This document shows positions 23,041 through 31,397 of a stretch of 44,364 bases of DNA, one piece after another. This DNA comes from Dubosiella muris (GTDB lineage Bacteria; Bacillota_I; Bacilli_A; Erysipelotrichales; Erysipelotrichaceae). The position numbers and the translations under genes are program-made. The DNA lies in contig NZ_SRYG01000022.1 of NCBI RefSeq assembly GCF_004793885.1, positions 1 through 44,364 of the forward strand. Reading direction: 5' to 3'. The notes beneath the pieces were generated by a model. It ran no database searches, was not told the origin of the DNA, and saw nothing but the letters and a program-made list of their open reading frames with translations. Numbering within the stretch: position 1 is the stretch's first letter; each line of letters begins with the position of its first letter.

Positions 23041-23877
23041 ATGACGTATTGGCTCGATGCCTACTTTTATTTTATCGTATACAGCGTGGCGGGCTGGCTG
23101 TGCGAAGACGTGTATGTCGGAATCGGAAAGAAGAAGCTTGTCAACCGCGGATTTCTTTACGGACCGTATTGTCCGATTTACGGATTTGGCGCGCTCATCG
23201 TCCTTTATCCTCTCATGATGCTGGGCGACCATCCCGTGCTTGTGTTTTTCGGGGGCATGGTGCTGACGAGCGTGCTCGAGTACTTTACGAGCTGGATCAT
23301 GGAAAAGCTGTTTCACGAGCGCTGGTGGGACTACAGCACGTACCGGTTCAATATCAACGGCCGGGTGTGCTTGCTGAATTCGGTCTTGTTCGGCTTGATG
23401 TCGCTGGTCGTCGTCTTTTTGATCCAGCCGCACGTCGAGGCGTGGGCGCACTCGATTCCGCTGCCGGCGATGGAAACGTTTTTGACGATTTTTACGATTG
23501 GCTTTTTCGCGGATCTTATCGTGACGTGCGTGCATTTGGTGAAGCGGCGCAACGTTTTGCAAAAGCTGCACAAGCAAATCGAGGCTTTGCAGACGCAGTT
23601 CGAGGAGGAAACCTCGATTCGTATCCGTTCGATGCACGACCAGCTTACCGAAGTGTCGACACGGATTGGCGAATGGGTCGAAAACCGTCCCGAGCTGGCC
23701 GACCGGCTGGACGAGCTGAACAAAACGATGGAAAAGATCCAGAAAATCCGGACGCAGCGGTTGTCCAAGGCGTTTCCTTCCCGTTTCATTACCGGACCGA
23801 TGCAGGATTCGCACGTGATCGCCAAATATTTGCATCAGCGCGGACAAGAACAAAAAGAGGAAAATCAGGAACATTGA
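23041..23877 (+). CDS. CmpB-type ABC permease-like membrane protein (PF06541)
   Basis: A 278-residue protein. Residues about 5-185 contain five or six membrane helices with the family motifs GWLCEDVYVGIGKKKLVNRGFLYGPYCPIYGFG, then EYFTSWIMEKLFHERWWDYS and NINGRVCLLNSVLFG. The C-terminal third is a soluble, partly coiled-coil tail (KLHKQIEALQTQFEEETSIR and DELNKTMEKIQKIR). The family is annotated as putative ABC permease, but no ATPase gene is adjacent and its role is not established. The start at 23041 has AGAGGAGA 8 nt upstream; the longer frame from 22972 begins with GTG and has no support. The stop lies in a terminator. Confidence 0.88.
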   Translation: MTYWLDAYFYFIVYSVAGWLCEDVYVGIGKKKLVNRGFLYGPYCPIYGFGALIVLYPLMMLGDHPVLVFFGGMVLTSVLEYFTSWIMEKLFHERWWDYSTYRFNINGRVCLLNSVLFGLMSLVVVFLIQPHVEAWAHSIPLPAMETFLTIFTIGFFADLIVTCVHLVKRRNVLQKLHKQIEALQTQFEEETSIRIRSMHDQLTEVSTRIGEWVENRPELADRLDELNKTMEKIQKIRTQRLSKAFPSRFITGPMQDSHVIAKYLHQRGQEQKEENQEH

Positions 23878-23892
23878 CGGATGTTCCTTTTC
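23867..23892 (+). terminator. Terminator overlapping the CmpB-type stop codon
   Basis: AGGAACAT (23867-23874) / ATGTTCCT (23881-23888) followed by TTTTC. The stop TGA (23875-23877) is in the loop. Confidence 0.75.
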
Positions 23893-23905
23893 TTTTTGAG
23901 GTATA

Positions 23906-24568
23906 ATGGAAGCGATGAAAAATCCGAATCGAATCCGTTACACAAAATACATTCTTTTGCAGCGTATGGGCTGGATCTTCGCCGCGCTGACCGTTGTCGT
24001 GTCCATCGAGTACCGAACGTGGTTTGGCGTCTTGTGGATCGCGCTTTTCCTGTTTTTCTCATGGCGCTGCCGGATCCGGGCGAAAATGGCGCGGTGCGGC
24101 CTGGCGGGTGAGGAACAGACACAAAGCCTGCTGGAAGGACTGCCGAAAGGCTACACCGTCTTAAACAACGTCGAGCTGGAAGTGGGAGGCCGTCGTAGCG
24201 AAATTGATTTGCTCGTGGTCAGCGAATCCGGCTTGTTCGTGGTCGAGGTCAAAAACCACAGCGGCAGGATCTTCGGGCGCAAAGGACAAAACACGTGGCG
24301 CCAGGACAAGCGGCAGGAAACAAAATATATGAAAAATCCGCTGCACCAGCTGGAGCGGGAAATGAGGCTTCTGCGGCAGACGCTGGCTTCTTTTGGCGTG
24401 GCGGCACCGATTCGCGGGTGCGTGTTTTTCTCGAACGCCCGGGCCATCGACGTGGACTCGGGCGCGGTGCTGACCAACGGCAAAGCGCTGCTGGCAAGGA
24501 TCCAGTCGTTTTCCGAACCGGTTTTGCGCAAGAGCGAGATCCGGAAAATTGTGCGAATTTTACGTTGA
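23906..24568 (+). CDS. NERD-domain membrane-anchored protein
   Basis: A 220-residue protein. Two adjacent hydrophobic segments (MGWIFAALTVVVSIEY and VLWIALFLFFSW) are followed by a NERD (nuclease-related) domain: GEEQTQSLLEGLPKGYTVLNNVEL, EIDLLVVSESGLFVVEVKNHSG (the D and E-x-K set resembling restriction-endonuclease active sites), and CVFFSNARAIDV. The function of NERD proteins is not settled; processing of DNA or RNA is presumed. The start could be 23906, with GAGG only 4 nt upstream, or 23915, which lies 7 nt after a perfect TATAAT and would be leaderless. It is a single gene whose end carries the -35 of the rpsF promoter. Confidence 0.85.
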   Translation: MEAMKNPNRIRYTKYILLQRMGWIFAALTVVVSIEYRTWFGVLWIALFLFFSWRCRIRAKMARCGLAGEEQTQSLLEGLPKGYTVLNNVELEVGGRRSEIDLLVVSESGLFVVEVKNHSGRIFGRKGQNTWRQDKRQETKYMKNPLHQLEREMRLLRQTLASFGVAAPIRGCVFFSNARAIDVDSGAVLTNGKALLARIQSFSEPVLRKSEIRKIVRILR

Positions 24569-24594
24569 TTTTCCCAAAGGGATTGTGCTAAGAT
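24565..24594 (+). promoter_or_regulatory. Promoter of rpsF-ssb-rpsR and leader hairpin
   Basis: TTGATT (24565-24570), 18-nt spacer, TAAGAT (24589-24594) preceded by TGC. The leader then has a GAGCAAG/CTTGCTC hairpin (24599-24618) and a GTTTCA/TGAAAC hairpin (about 24622-24638). These may be the autoregulatory S6:S18 site, but I cannot see the defining motif with certainty. Confidence 0.6.
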
Positions 24595-24665
24595 ATTGGA
24601 GCAAGTTTGCGCTTGCTCTCTGTTTCATTTTTTGAAACCAAATCAGTCCAAAGGGAGGTGTACGC

Positions 24666-24959
24666 ATGAAAAAATATGAAATCATGATTATCGTGAACGC
24701 GTCTTTAGACGATGCTCAATTCGAAGCACTGGAAAAAAGACTTTTCGCTCCGATCCTGGAAAACGGAGGTTCGATCGACAATGTCGACAACTGGGGCGTT
24801 CGTGAGTTCGCGTATGAAATCGACCACATGAAAAAAGGTCATTACGTCGTTGTCAATGCGACGGCCGACAATGCGGGAATCGAGGAATTCCAGCGTCTGT
24901 GCCGTATCAACAACTCGGTGATCCGCATCATGGTCGTGAAAACTGAAAGCGAAAAATAA
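24666..24959 (+). CDS. rpsF: 30S ribosomal protein S6
   Basis: A 97-residue protein of the small-subunit platform that binds 16S rRNA together with S18. It starts MKKYEIMIIVNASLDDAQFEALEKRL and contains NVDNWGVREFAYEIDHMKKGHYVVVNATAD, both classic S6 blocks. Residues NSVIRIMVVKTE close the fold. A good GGGAGG ribosome site lies upstream. It is the first gene of rpsF-ssb-rpsR, the conserved Bacillota operon that joins translation and DNA replication genes. Confidence 0.97.
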   Translation: MKKYEIMIIVNASLDDAQFEALEKRLFAPILENGGSIDNVDNWGVREFAYEIDHMKKGHYVVVNATADNAGIEEFQRLCRINNSVIRIMVVKTESEK

Positions 24960-24974
24960 TAGAGGAAAAACAAT

Positions 24975-25469
24975 ATGATCAATCGAGTGGTATTAGTAGG
25001 ACGTCTTACAAAAGATCCTGAGCTTCGCAAGACGCAAAGCGGAACGAGCGTCGTATCGTATACGATCGCCGTCAATCGCCGCTCCCAGACGCCCGGCCAG
25101 CCGGACGCGGATTTCATCAGCTGCGTGGCATGGAACAAAACGGCCGAACTGATGGCGCAGTACCTTCACAAGGGCTCGCTGATCGGTGTCGAAGGCCGCA
25201 TCCAGACCCGCAATTATGAAAACCAGCAGGGACAGCGCGTGTACGTGACGGAAGTCGTGACCGACAACGTTCAGTTCCTCGAGCCAAAAAACGCGCAGCC
25301 GCAGCAAAACGCGTACAATTCGTACGGCAACTCCAATTCGTACAATTCGTATTCGCAGCCGCAGCCCGCGCCGGTGAATCCTTACGCCCAGCCGGTGGAT
25401 GACGGATTCAGCTCTGCTTTCGATGCGAATGACACGCTGGATATCGCCAGCGATGATTTACCATTCTAG
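24975..25469 (+). CDS. ssb: Single-stranded DNA-binding protein
   Basis: A 164-residue protein with an N-terminal OB fold ([23 protein letters not shown] to about residue 105, including [31 protein letters not shown]). A Gln/Asn/Tyr/Pro-rich flexible linker follows, and the tail ends in the acidic tip DDLPF that recruits replication and repair partners. It protects single-stranded DNA at forks. The gene is 15 nt from rpsF and 13 nt from rpsR. Confidence 0.97.
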   Translation: MINRVVLVGRLTKDPELRKTQSGTSVVSYTIAVNRRSQTPGQPDADFISCVAWNKTAELMAQYLHKGSLIGVEGRIQTRNYENQQGQRVYVTEVVTDNVQFLEPKNAQPQQNAYNSYGNSNSYNSYSQPQPAPVNPYAQPVDDGFSSAFDANDTLDIASDDLPF

Positions 25470-25482
25470 AAAGGAACAAGAG

Positions 25483-25713
25483 ATGGCTTTTAAAAAACAA
25501 CGTATGGGTCGTAAAAAGGTTTGCTATTTTACGAAAAATAAAATCAAGGAAATCGACTACAAAGATGTAGAACTTTTGAAACGTTTCATCAACGCGAACG
25601 GAAAAATCATTCCTAGACGCGTAACCGGAACCCGCGCGAAATACCAGAGAATGCTGGCAACCGCAATTAAGCGCGCGCGTCAAATGGCTCTGCTTCCTTA
25701 CGTAGTAGACTAA
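25483..25713 (+). CDS. rpsR: 30S ribosomal protein S18
   Basis: A 76-residue protein, normal length. [35 protein letters not shown] and the C-terminal [36 protein letters not shown] are diagnostic. One Cys (C14) remains near the N-terminus. The start at 25483 has AGAAAGGAA about 8 nt upstream; an in-frame extension into ssb is not real. A strong terminator follows. Confidence 0.97.
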   Translation: MAFKKQRMGRKKVCYFTKNKIKEIDYKDVELLKRFINANGKIIPRRVTGTRAKYQRMLATAIKRARQMALLPYVVD

Positions 25714-25725
25714 TCAAGCAAAAGC

Positions 25726-25748
25726 GACAGGCGAAAGCCTGTCTTTTT
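25726..25748 (+). terminator. Terminator of rpsF-ssb-rpsR
   Basis: GACAGGC (25726-25732), loop GAAA, GCCTGTC (25737-25743), then TTTTT. Confidence 0.9.
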
Positions 25749-25784
25749 AGTTTGGGCGGGATAGGAAAAAACGCGGTTGTGTAT

Positions 25785-25790
25785 TATAAT
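25785..25790 (+). promoter_or_regulatory. -10 element of the yybS-gdpP operon
   Basis: A perfect TATAAT ends 7 nt before the ATG of the yybS-like gene. The transcript would begin at or next to the start codon. The -35 region (TAGGAA at 25762-25767) is poor. Confidence 0.55.
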
Positions 25791-25797
25791 CTCTATT

Positions 25798-26670
25798 ATG
25801 AATTCAACAATCAAAACCCGGCAGATCACCCGTGGGGCGATGGTTTGCGCCATCTACGGCGTGATGTTGCTGGTCAATCAACAATTTGCGTTAGCGCTTG
25901 AAGAAAGCATGTCCTGGCTGTTCGCCTTTCCGATTCTCATTTACGCGGCCCAAAATCCGGTCGCGATCGTGGGGGTGTGCGCGCTCGCCATGGCTCTCGA
26001 GTCGTTTTTGTTTGGCGGCTTTACGACGTGGTTTTACAGCTGGACGTCGATTTTGATCGGCTTGTGCTATGGAATCGGCGTGTACAAACGATGGAGCAAC
26101 GGACTGAAGCTTGGCGTCACGTTCGTCCTGTCCTGCGTTTCCTATGGCTTGATTTTCGCTGTTTGGGCCGGGATCTTCGGCCTGGATCTGCAAGAGGATT
26201 TTGCATGGATCCAGCGCTGGCTTCCTTTCGTCGACTGGCGGGTTTTTGTGGGCGCGGTGGTGTTTTTGCTGTCGCTGCTGCAAACCGTCTGCATCCATTT
26301 GCTGGCGGTCATGGTGTGTATCCGGATGAAAATCTGGATTCCGCCCATTCGAAAAGTGGCGCAGATCCGGCCAAGACGCTGGATTGGATTTGTCACGATT
26401 GTCTTGCTGGCTCTGTTTTCTATGAGTCAAAGTATGGTAAAATATTCCTCAGAGATTCAGGATATCGTGATGATGGCCACGTTTATTGATTTATGCGTGC
26501 TGGATTATTACGGTATCGTCTATATGATGGATCGCTGCATTCGCTACAACAAGCGCTCGCTGACGTTTTTTGCGATCCTGGGCGGGTTTGTCCCGGGGCT
26601 GAATTTGATCTGGATCGTGCTCGGCGAGCTGGATTGTTTGATTGGCTTGAGGAAAGATAGAGGAAAATGA
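25798..26670 (+). CDS. yybS: YybS-like DUF2232 membrane protein
   Basis: A 290-residue membrane protein with about eight helices, beginning TIKTRQITRGAMVCAIYGVMLLVNQQF, the usual start of the DUF2232/YybS family with a first helix after a short basic head. Later helices include VCALAMALESFLFGGF and AILGGFVPGLNLIWIVLG. The biochemical role is unknown, but the gene stands upstream of gdpP across Bacillota, as here, where the frames overlap by 4 nt. The ATG at 25798 has no ribosome site and lies 7 nt after TATAAT, so a leaderless message is likely. An upstream alternative start at 25777 lies before the -10. Confidence 0.88.
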   Translation: MNSTIKTRQITRGAMVCAIYGVMLLVNQQFALALEESMSWLFAFPILIYAAQNPVAIVGVCALAMALESFLFGGFTTWFYSWTSILIGLCYGIGVYKRWSNGLKLGVTFVLSCVSYGLIFAVWAGIFGLDLQEDFAWIQRWLPFVDWRVFVGAVVFLLSLLQTVCIHLLAVMVCIRMKIWIPPIRKVAQIRPRRWIGFVTIVLLALFSMSQSMVKYSSEIQDIVMMATFIDLCVLDYYGIVYMMDRCIRYNKRSLTFFAILGGFVPGLNLIWIVLGELDCLIGLRKDRGK

Positions 26671-28628
26671 TGAAAAAATACACGAAATGGCGCAATCTCA
26701 TGATTGTCTTGATGGTGATCGTCGTCGGGCTGCTGGCCTATATGATTTGGGCCCACGACTGGGTGTCCGTCGTTCTGCTTGTTTTAATCAGCGGGCTGTT
26801 TTCAGCCGTCTTTATCGGTTTTTGGCACAATTTGAAAAAAAGAGGCTTGCAGACGGAATTCGATATTTCGCGAATCCTTGGCCGGGATGCCAAAGACGCC
26901 CTTCAGGTGGGGGATGTCGGGATCTTGACGTACAACGACGAATTCGTCGTCACGTGGGCGAGCGATTTTTTTCGCGAGCATGGCATTGATATCGTCAATA
27001 AAAAGGTGACGTCGTGGATCGAGAACATCCGCGAGCTTTTCGACGAGGACGTCGATTCCGTCATTGGAAAGTACGAGCACCACGTTTACGAAGTCATTAA
27101 AAAAGAAGACGCGCAAGTGCTGTACGCGCGCGACATCACCGAGCTGTACAAACTGCGCAAGCACCAAAAACAAAACGAAGTCGTGGCCGCCTTGATGCAG
27201 CTGGACAACTACGTGGAATACCAGTCGTATGAAAACGAGGACGTAATCGCGAAAATAAACACCCACTTGCGCACGCCGCTGGTTACCTGGGCAAAAGACC
27301 ACCGCATGCTCGTGCGCCGCATTCGCTCGGATCGGATCTTCGTGCTGTTCAACCGGGAGATTCTCGACCAGATCCGGCACGAGAACTTCACGATCTTGCA
27401 GATCATCAAGGACGAGGCGGCGAAAATCGACGTGTCCATTACGCTGAGCGTCGCCATCGCGTATGGAACCGACGATTTCGAGGAATTGAACACGATGCTC
27501 AACGAGCTGATGGAGCTGGCGCAAAGCCGGGGCGGCGACCAGGCCGCCATTCAATGCGCGGGGCATCGCGTCCACTACATTGGCGGAAACTCGGAAACGA
27601 GTTCCCAGCGCTCCAAGGTCCGGGTGCGGATCATGGCCCAGTCCATCCAGGAGGCGATCAAGGAAAGCGGCCGGGTTTTCATTGTCGGCCACGTCAATTC
27701 GGATTACGACTGCATGGGCGCGGCTTTGTCCATGTCCAACTGGTGCCGGGCGCTGCATCGCAACGCGTTCATCGTTTTGCAGGATGTGCCACGCGACCAT
27801 CAGCTTCAGGATACGATGGACCACTATAAACAGGCGATTGGGGAGCGCCACCGGTTTGTGACGGTGCAGGAAGCGATGGAAATGATCGACCCGAAAAACG
27901 ATTTGGTCATTATGGTGGATCATGGCGTCCCGATGATTTCGTCGTCGAAGCCTTTTATCGACCGGATGGAACGAATCGTCGTGATCGACCATCATCGCCG
28001 CAACGAGCACTTTGTCGTCCACCCGCTCATTACGTATGTGGAAAGCCAGGCCTCGTCGACGTGCGAGCTGATCGTCGAGCTGATTCAGTCGATCCCAAAC
28101 CACATCCCGATCTTCGAGGCGGAAGCGACGATTATGTATTTGGGATTGCTTGTGGATACGAACCGCTTTAAAATGCATACGTCGGCGCGTACATTCGAAA
28201 CGGCGGCGACGTTGCGGATCTGGGGCGCCAACGCGAATTTCGCCGAAAAGGCGCTGTGCGAAAACATCGGCGATTTCCGGCTGCGAACCGAGCTCGTTTC
28301 GCAAGGGGAAATGTTTTTCGATCATTTTATCATCGCGGCGATCGAGGACAAGGAGCTCGATCGGACGATGATGTCGCAAGTTTCGGACTCGCTGCTGAAA
28401 ATTAAAGGATGCCAGGCGTCTTTCACGATTGCGCGAACGAAAGCCGATCCGAACTGCGTGGCGGTCAGCGCCCGCAGCGACGGCACGTTCAACGTGCAGA
28501 AAATCATGGAGAAGATGCATGGCGGCGGTCATTTCGCGGCGGCCGCGCTGGAGCGCAAAGACACGACTGTGGGCGCCATCAAGGACGAGCTTCTTAAATG
28601 TTTGAAGGAGGATTTACAAAAATCATGA
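26667..28628 (+). CDS. gdpP: Cyclic-di-AMP phosphodiesterase GdpP
   Basis: A 653-residue membrane protein hydrolysing cyclic-di-AMP to pApA, which affects potassium uptake, wall stress and beta-lactam tolerance. Order: two N-terminal helices (LMIVLMVIVVGLLAYMIWA and VVLLVLISGLFSAVFIGF), a PAS-like haem-binding region (about 85-170), a degenerate GGDEF domain (about 175-310), then the DHH phosphodiesterase with NSDYDCMG (D346, D348), DHG and DHH at 441-443. The C-terminal DHHA1 domain carries the GGGH motif. All metal-binding motifs appear intact. It overlaps yybS (4 nt) and rplI (4 nt), so it is translated as part of one operon. Confidence 0.97.
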   Translation: MMKKYTKWRNLMIVLMVIVVGLLAYMIWAHDWVSVVLLVLISGLFSAVFIGFWHNLKKRGLQTEFDISRILGRDAKDALQVGDVGILTYNDEFVVTWASDFFREHGIDIVNKKVTSWIENIRELFDEDVDSVIGKYEHHVYEVIKKEDAQVLYARDITELYKLRKHQKQNEVVAALMQLDNYVEYQSYENEDVIAKINTHLRTPLVTWAKDHRMLVRRIRSDRIFVLFNREILDQIRHENFTILQIIKDEAAKIDVSITLSVAIAYGTDDFEELNTMLNELMELAQSRGGDQAAIQCAGHRVHYIGGNSETSSQRSKVRVRIMAQSIQEAIKESGRVFIVGHVNSDYDCMGAALSMSNWCRALHRNAFIVLQDVPRDHQLQDTMDHYKQAIGERHRFVTVQEAMEMIDPKNDLVIMVDHGVPMISSSKPFIDRMERIVVIDHHRRNEHFVVHPLITYVESQASSTCELIVELIQSIPNHIPIFEAEATIMYLGLLVDTNRFKMHTSARTFETAATLRIWGANANFAEKALCENIGDFRLRTELVSQGEMFFDHFIIAAIEDKELDRTMMSQVSDSLLKIKGCQASFTIARTKADPNCVAVSARSDGTFNVQKIMEKMHGGGHFAAAALERKDTTVGAIKDELLKCLKEDLQKS

Positions 28629-29074
28629 AAGTTATATTGCTGAAAGATGTGAAAAACGTCGGAAAAAAAGACGAAGTCAAGGAAGTGAACGACGGCTACG
28701 CCTCCAATTTCCTGTTTAAAAACAAAATGGCCGTTCCTTATACGAAGGGAAGCCAGAAGGTGCTGGCCGCGCAACTTAGTCAAAGAGCGGCCAACGAGGC
28801 GCAGCTGGAAAAGGAAGCCAACGAGTTGAAGGAACGGTTGAAGACGATGACGTTCGAATTCAAGCTGAAAGTCGGAAAAAACGGCAACGTGTTCGGCACG
28901 GTTTCGAACAAGCAAATCGTTCAGGCACTCGACGAGGCCGGGATTCAAATCGACAAGAAGCGCCTTCACAAAGAGGAGCCCATCAACTCGCTGGGAACGA
29001 CAATCATCAAAGTGGATTTATATCGCAACAAGGTGATTGGGGAAATTAAAGTGCACGTCAGCGAAAAGGAGTGA
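28625..29074 (+). CDS. rplI: 50S ribosomal protein L9
   Basis: A 149-residue protein. The N-terminal domain is diagnostic (MKVILLKDVKNVGKKDEVKEVNDGYASNFLF), followed by the long connecting helix (residues about 45-80) and the C-terminal rRNA-binding domain (FGTVSNKQIVQALDEAGIQIDKKRL). L9 stabilises the ribosome at L1 and limits frameshifting. The start at 28625 forms an ATGA overlap with the gdpP stop, and GGAGG lies about 13 nt upstream inside gdpP. Confidence 0.96.
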   Translation: MKVILLKDVKNVGKKDEVKEVNDGYASNFLFKNKMAVPYTKGSQKVLAAQLSQRAANEAQLEKEANELKERLKTMTFEFKLKVGKNGNVFGTVSNKQIVQALDEAGIQIDKKRLHKEEPINSLGTTIIKVDLYRNKVIGEIKVHVSEKE

Positions 29075-29077
29075 TCC

Positions 29078-30439
29078 ATGGCGAAGGAACTTCCGAATTC
29101 GCAAAAGATCGAGCAGGCTTTGCTCGGTTCTTTAATGGTGTACTCCAGCGTGATGGCGACATGCACGGAACTGGATTTGACACCCGAGGAGTTTTACTTG
29201 CCCGCGCACGCCCGGATTTATCAGTGCATGCAGGAGCTAAGCGATTCGGGCCATCCGCTCGACCTCAACAATTTGATTACCCGGTTGCAGGACAAGGAGG
29301 AGCTTGAACGCGCCGGCGGGGCGGACTACATTATCAAGCTGATGGATTCGGCCATTTCGCCAGCGAACACGCACTCGTATATCGAAACGATCAAAAACAA
29401 GGCGCAGATGCGTGAACTCATCATGGCGGCCGACCAGATCGCGCAAAACACGTACGATTCGACGGACGATATCGACACGCTGCTCGACGAGGCGGAACGG
29501 GGCATCATGAACGTGACCCGGCACCGGCGGGGAACGGAATTTGAAAGCAGCCGCCAAATCGTGGAACGCGTCATCGAGGAGCTGAACCGCTTAAAGACGA
29601 TGGACGGGGTGACCGGCATTAAAACCGGCTATTCGGATCTGGACCGCTACACGAATGGATTCCAGCGGGGCGACTTGATCATTTTGGCGGCGCGTCCCGC
29701 GATGGGAAAGTCGGCGCTGGCGCTCAATTTCGCCTCCGAAGTCGCCAAGCACAACAAAGACGAGGCGGTGGCGATTTTCTCGCTGGAAATGCCAACCGAC
29801 TCGCTTATGAAGCGTTTGCTTAGCGCGGAAAGCGACGTGCAAGCCACGAAGCTGCGGGACGGGTCTTTATCCAACGAGGACTGGTCGAAGCTGTACGAAG
29901 GCGGCAACCGGCTGAGCGAGCGGAAAATTTTCATCGACGACACGTCGAGCATCAAGGTTTCCCAAATCTTTTCCAAGTGCCGCAAGCTAAAAAGCGAGTA
30001 CGGCGCCTTGTCTTTGATCGTGATCGACTATTTGCAGCTCATTACCGGAACGCGCGCCGACTCCAGACAACAGGAAGTGTCGGACATTTCCCGAAACCTG
30101 AAGATCCTGGCCAAGGAGCTGGATTGCCCGGTTATCGCGCTGTCGCAGCTAAGCCGTGAAGTCGAGAAGCGAACCGACCACCGGCCGCAGCTGGCGGATC
30201 TTCGGGAATCGGGGTCGATTGAGCAGGACGCCGACATCGTCATGTTTTTGTATCGTGAAAAGTACTATGAACGTGAGGAAGAGGAAGCGGATAAAAAAGA
30301 CACCGAGCTTGTCGACTTGACCTTGGCCAAGCACCGAAACGGCGGCCTTGGCGACATCAAGCTCGTGTTTCAAAAGTCGATTTCCAAATTTTCCACGTGG
30401 GATCAGACAAATCGGGGAGATGATATGTATGCGAATTGA
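29078..30439 (+). CDS. dnaB: Replicative DNA helicase
   Basis: A 453-residue hexameric 5'-3' helicase (called dnaC in B. subtilis). The N-terminal domain (about 1-150, PNSQKIEQALLGSLM at the start) interacts with primase. The RecA-like domain has Walker A ARPAMGKS at 205-212 and Walker B LIVIDYLQLI, followed by the arginine-finger region SREVEKRTDHRPQLADLRESGSIEQDAD. No intein is present. It lies 3 nt after rplI and overlaps walJ by 11 nt, in the standard Bacillota order. Confidence 0.97.
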   Translation: MAKELPNSQKIEQALLGSLMVYSSVMATCTELDLTPEEFYLPAHARIYQCMQELSDSGHPLDLNNLITRLQDKEELERAGGADYIIKLMDSAISPANTHSYIETIKNKAQMRELIMAADQIAQNTYDSTDDIDTLLDEAERGIMNVTRHRRGTEFESSRQIVERVIEELNRLKTMDGVTGIKTGYSDLDRYTNGFQRGDLIILAARPAMGKSALALNFASEVAKHNKDEAVAIFSLEMPTDSLMKRLLSAESDVQATKLRDGSLSNEDWSKLYEGGNRLSERKIFIDDTSSIKVSQIFSKCRKLKSEYGALSLIVIDYLQLITGTRADSRQQEVSDISRNLKILAKELDCPVIALSQLSREVEKRTDHRPQLADLRESGSIEQDADIVMFLYREKYYEREEEEADKKDTELVDLTLAKHRNGGLGDIKLVFQKSISKFSTWDQTNRGDDMYAN

Positions 30440-31184
30440 TTTATTGTGCAGCGGCTCCAAAGGAAACTGCTGCCTTGTGCGCGCCAAAGACACGCAAATC
30501 GTGATCGACTGCGGCTCGACAAAGCGGTATTTGACGCAGTCACTGCAAGCGGTGGGCGCGCAAATCGGACAGACGGACGCGATCTTGCTGACGCACAGCC
30601 ATTCCGACCACGTGTCGCAACGCAAGCTGTTTGCCCAGATCCCGATGTATTCGTATTGCGAGGTGGAAGGCTTCGAGCGGCACACTCATGTCGAGCCGCT
30701 GGAGCAGTTCCGGATCCGGGAATTGTCGATTCGCCTCATTCCTTTGTCGCATGACGCGCCGAAAACGGCGGGATATGTCATTTCGGACGGGGAGCAGACG
30801 CTCGTGTATATTACCGATACGGGCTATATCGCCAATTCGAACAAGCCGTATTTGAAAAACGCCGACTACTATATTTTCGAAAGCAACCACGACGTGCCGA
30901 TGCTGATGGGGACGAGCCGGCCGCTGTATTTGAAGCAGCGGATCTTGTCGCCAAGCGGACACTTGAATAACGAGGATAGCGCGAAAAACCTGACGGAGCT
31001 TGTCGGCGAGAACACGACCGACATCGTGCTGGCGCATTTGTCGCAGGAGGCCAACACGCCGGAGCTGGCGCTAAAGGCGCTGCACGCTTGTTTTGCGCGC
31101 AAGCAAATTCCAACCGACGGCATGCAGATCCGGGCGGCGGAGCAATTTCAAATCGAGACGATTGAACGCGGCTCGTGTGCCTGA
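30429..31184 (+). CDS. walJ: MBL-fold hydrolase, WalJ/YycJ-like
   Basis: A 251-residue metallo-beta-lactamase-fold protein. The metal motif is LLTHSHSDHV (H56, H58, D60, H61), with further ligands expected in SHDAPKTAGYVI and the later FESNHDVPM and LSPSGHLNNEDS segments. WalJ (YycJ) in other Bacillota is a 5'-3' exonuclease linked to mismatch repair and cell-wall/cell-cycle coordination. Usually it follows walRKHI; here it follows dnaB, and the two-component genes are absent. The start at 30429 begins MRIDLLCSGSKGNC, the family N-terminus, and overlaps dnaB by 11 nt. Confidence 0.9.
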   Translation: MRIDLLCSGSKGNCCLVRAKDTQIVIDCGSTKRYLTQSLQAVGAQIGQTDAILLTHSHSDHVSQRKLFAQIPMYSYCEVEGFERHTHVEPLEQFRIRELSIRLIPLSHDAPKTAGYVISDGEQTLVYITDTGYIANSNKPYLKNADYYIFESNHDVPMLMGTSRPLYLKQRILSPSGHLNNEDSAKNLTELVGENTTDIVLAHLSQEANTPELALKALHACFARKQIPTDGMQIRAAEQFQIETIERGSCA

Positions 31185-31208
31185 AAAGGACGCGAACCGT
31201 TTTTTTTT
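31169..31208 (+). terminator. Terminator overlapping the walJ stop codon
   Basis: CGGCTCGTGT (31169-31178) / ACGCGAACCG (31190-31199, one mismatch) with an inner CCT-GAAA-AGG, followed by T9. The walJ stop (31182-31184) is inside the loop stem. Confidence 0.75.
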
Positions 31209-31246
31209 GGCGTATTTTCGCGTTTTCACATATTTCCTATATTTTG

Positions 31247-31266
31247 GTCCAAAGTGAAATTTGGAC
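31247..31266 (+). other. Hairpin in the walJ-upp gap
   Basis: GTCCAAA / TTTGGAC with loop GTGAAA. No T-run follows. The rest of the 213-nt gap is A/T-rich and ends with the extended -10 TGCTATAAT of upp near 31363-31371. No riboswitch was recognised. Confidence 0.45.
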
Positions 31267-31397
31267 GGTTGAGTGGATTTTATTTTTTGAAAAGCTGCTA
31301 TAAATATCTTGCAACTTTTTGGCTCCCGGATAGCTAGATGGTTTTTTTTGATATGCAGGTTTGCTATAATGGGGACGATAAAAAGGTGGTGAAACAG

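Noticed and set aside
24599-24638. Leader hairpins before rpsF as a certain S6:S18 regulatory motif
   Set aside because: The position fits, but I could not verify the conserved internal motif, so it is only mentioned with the promoter.
31209-31397. Riboswitch or PyrR-type attenuator before upp
   Set aside because: A hairpin exists but no T-run follows it, and no recognisable PyrR or purine-riboswitch core was found.
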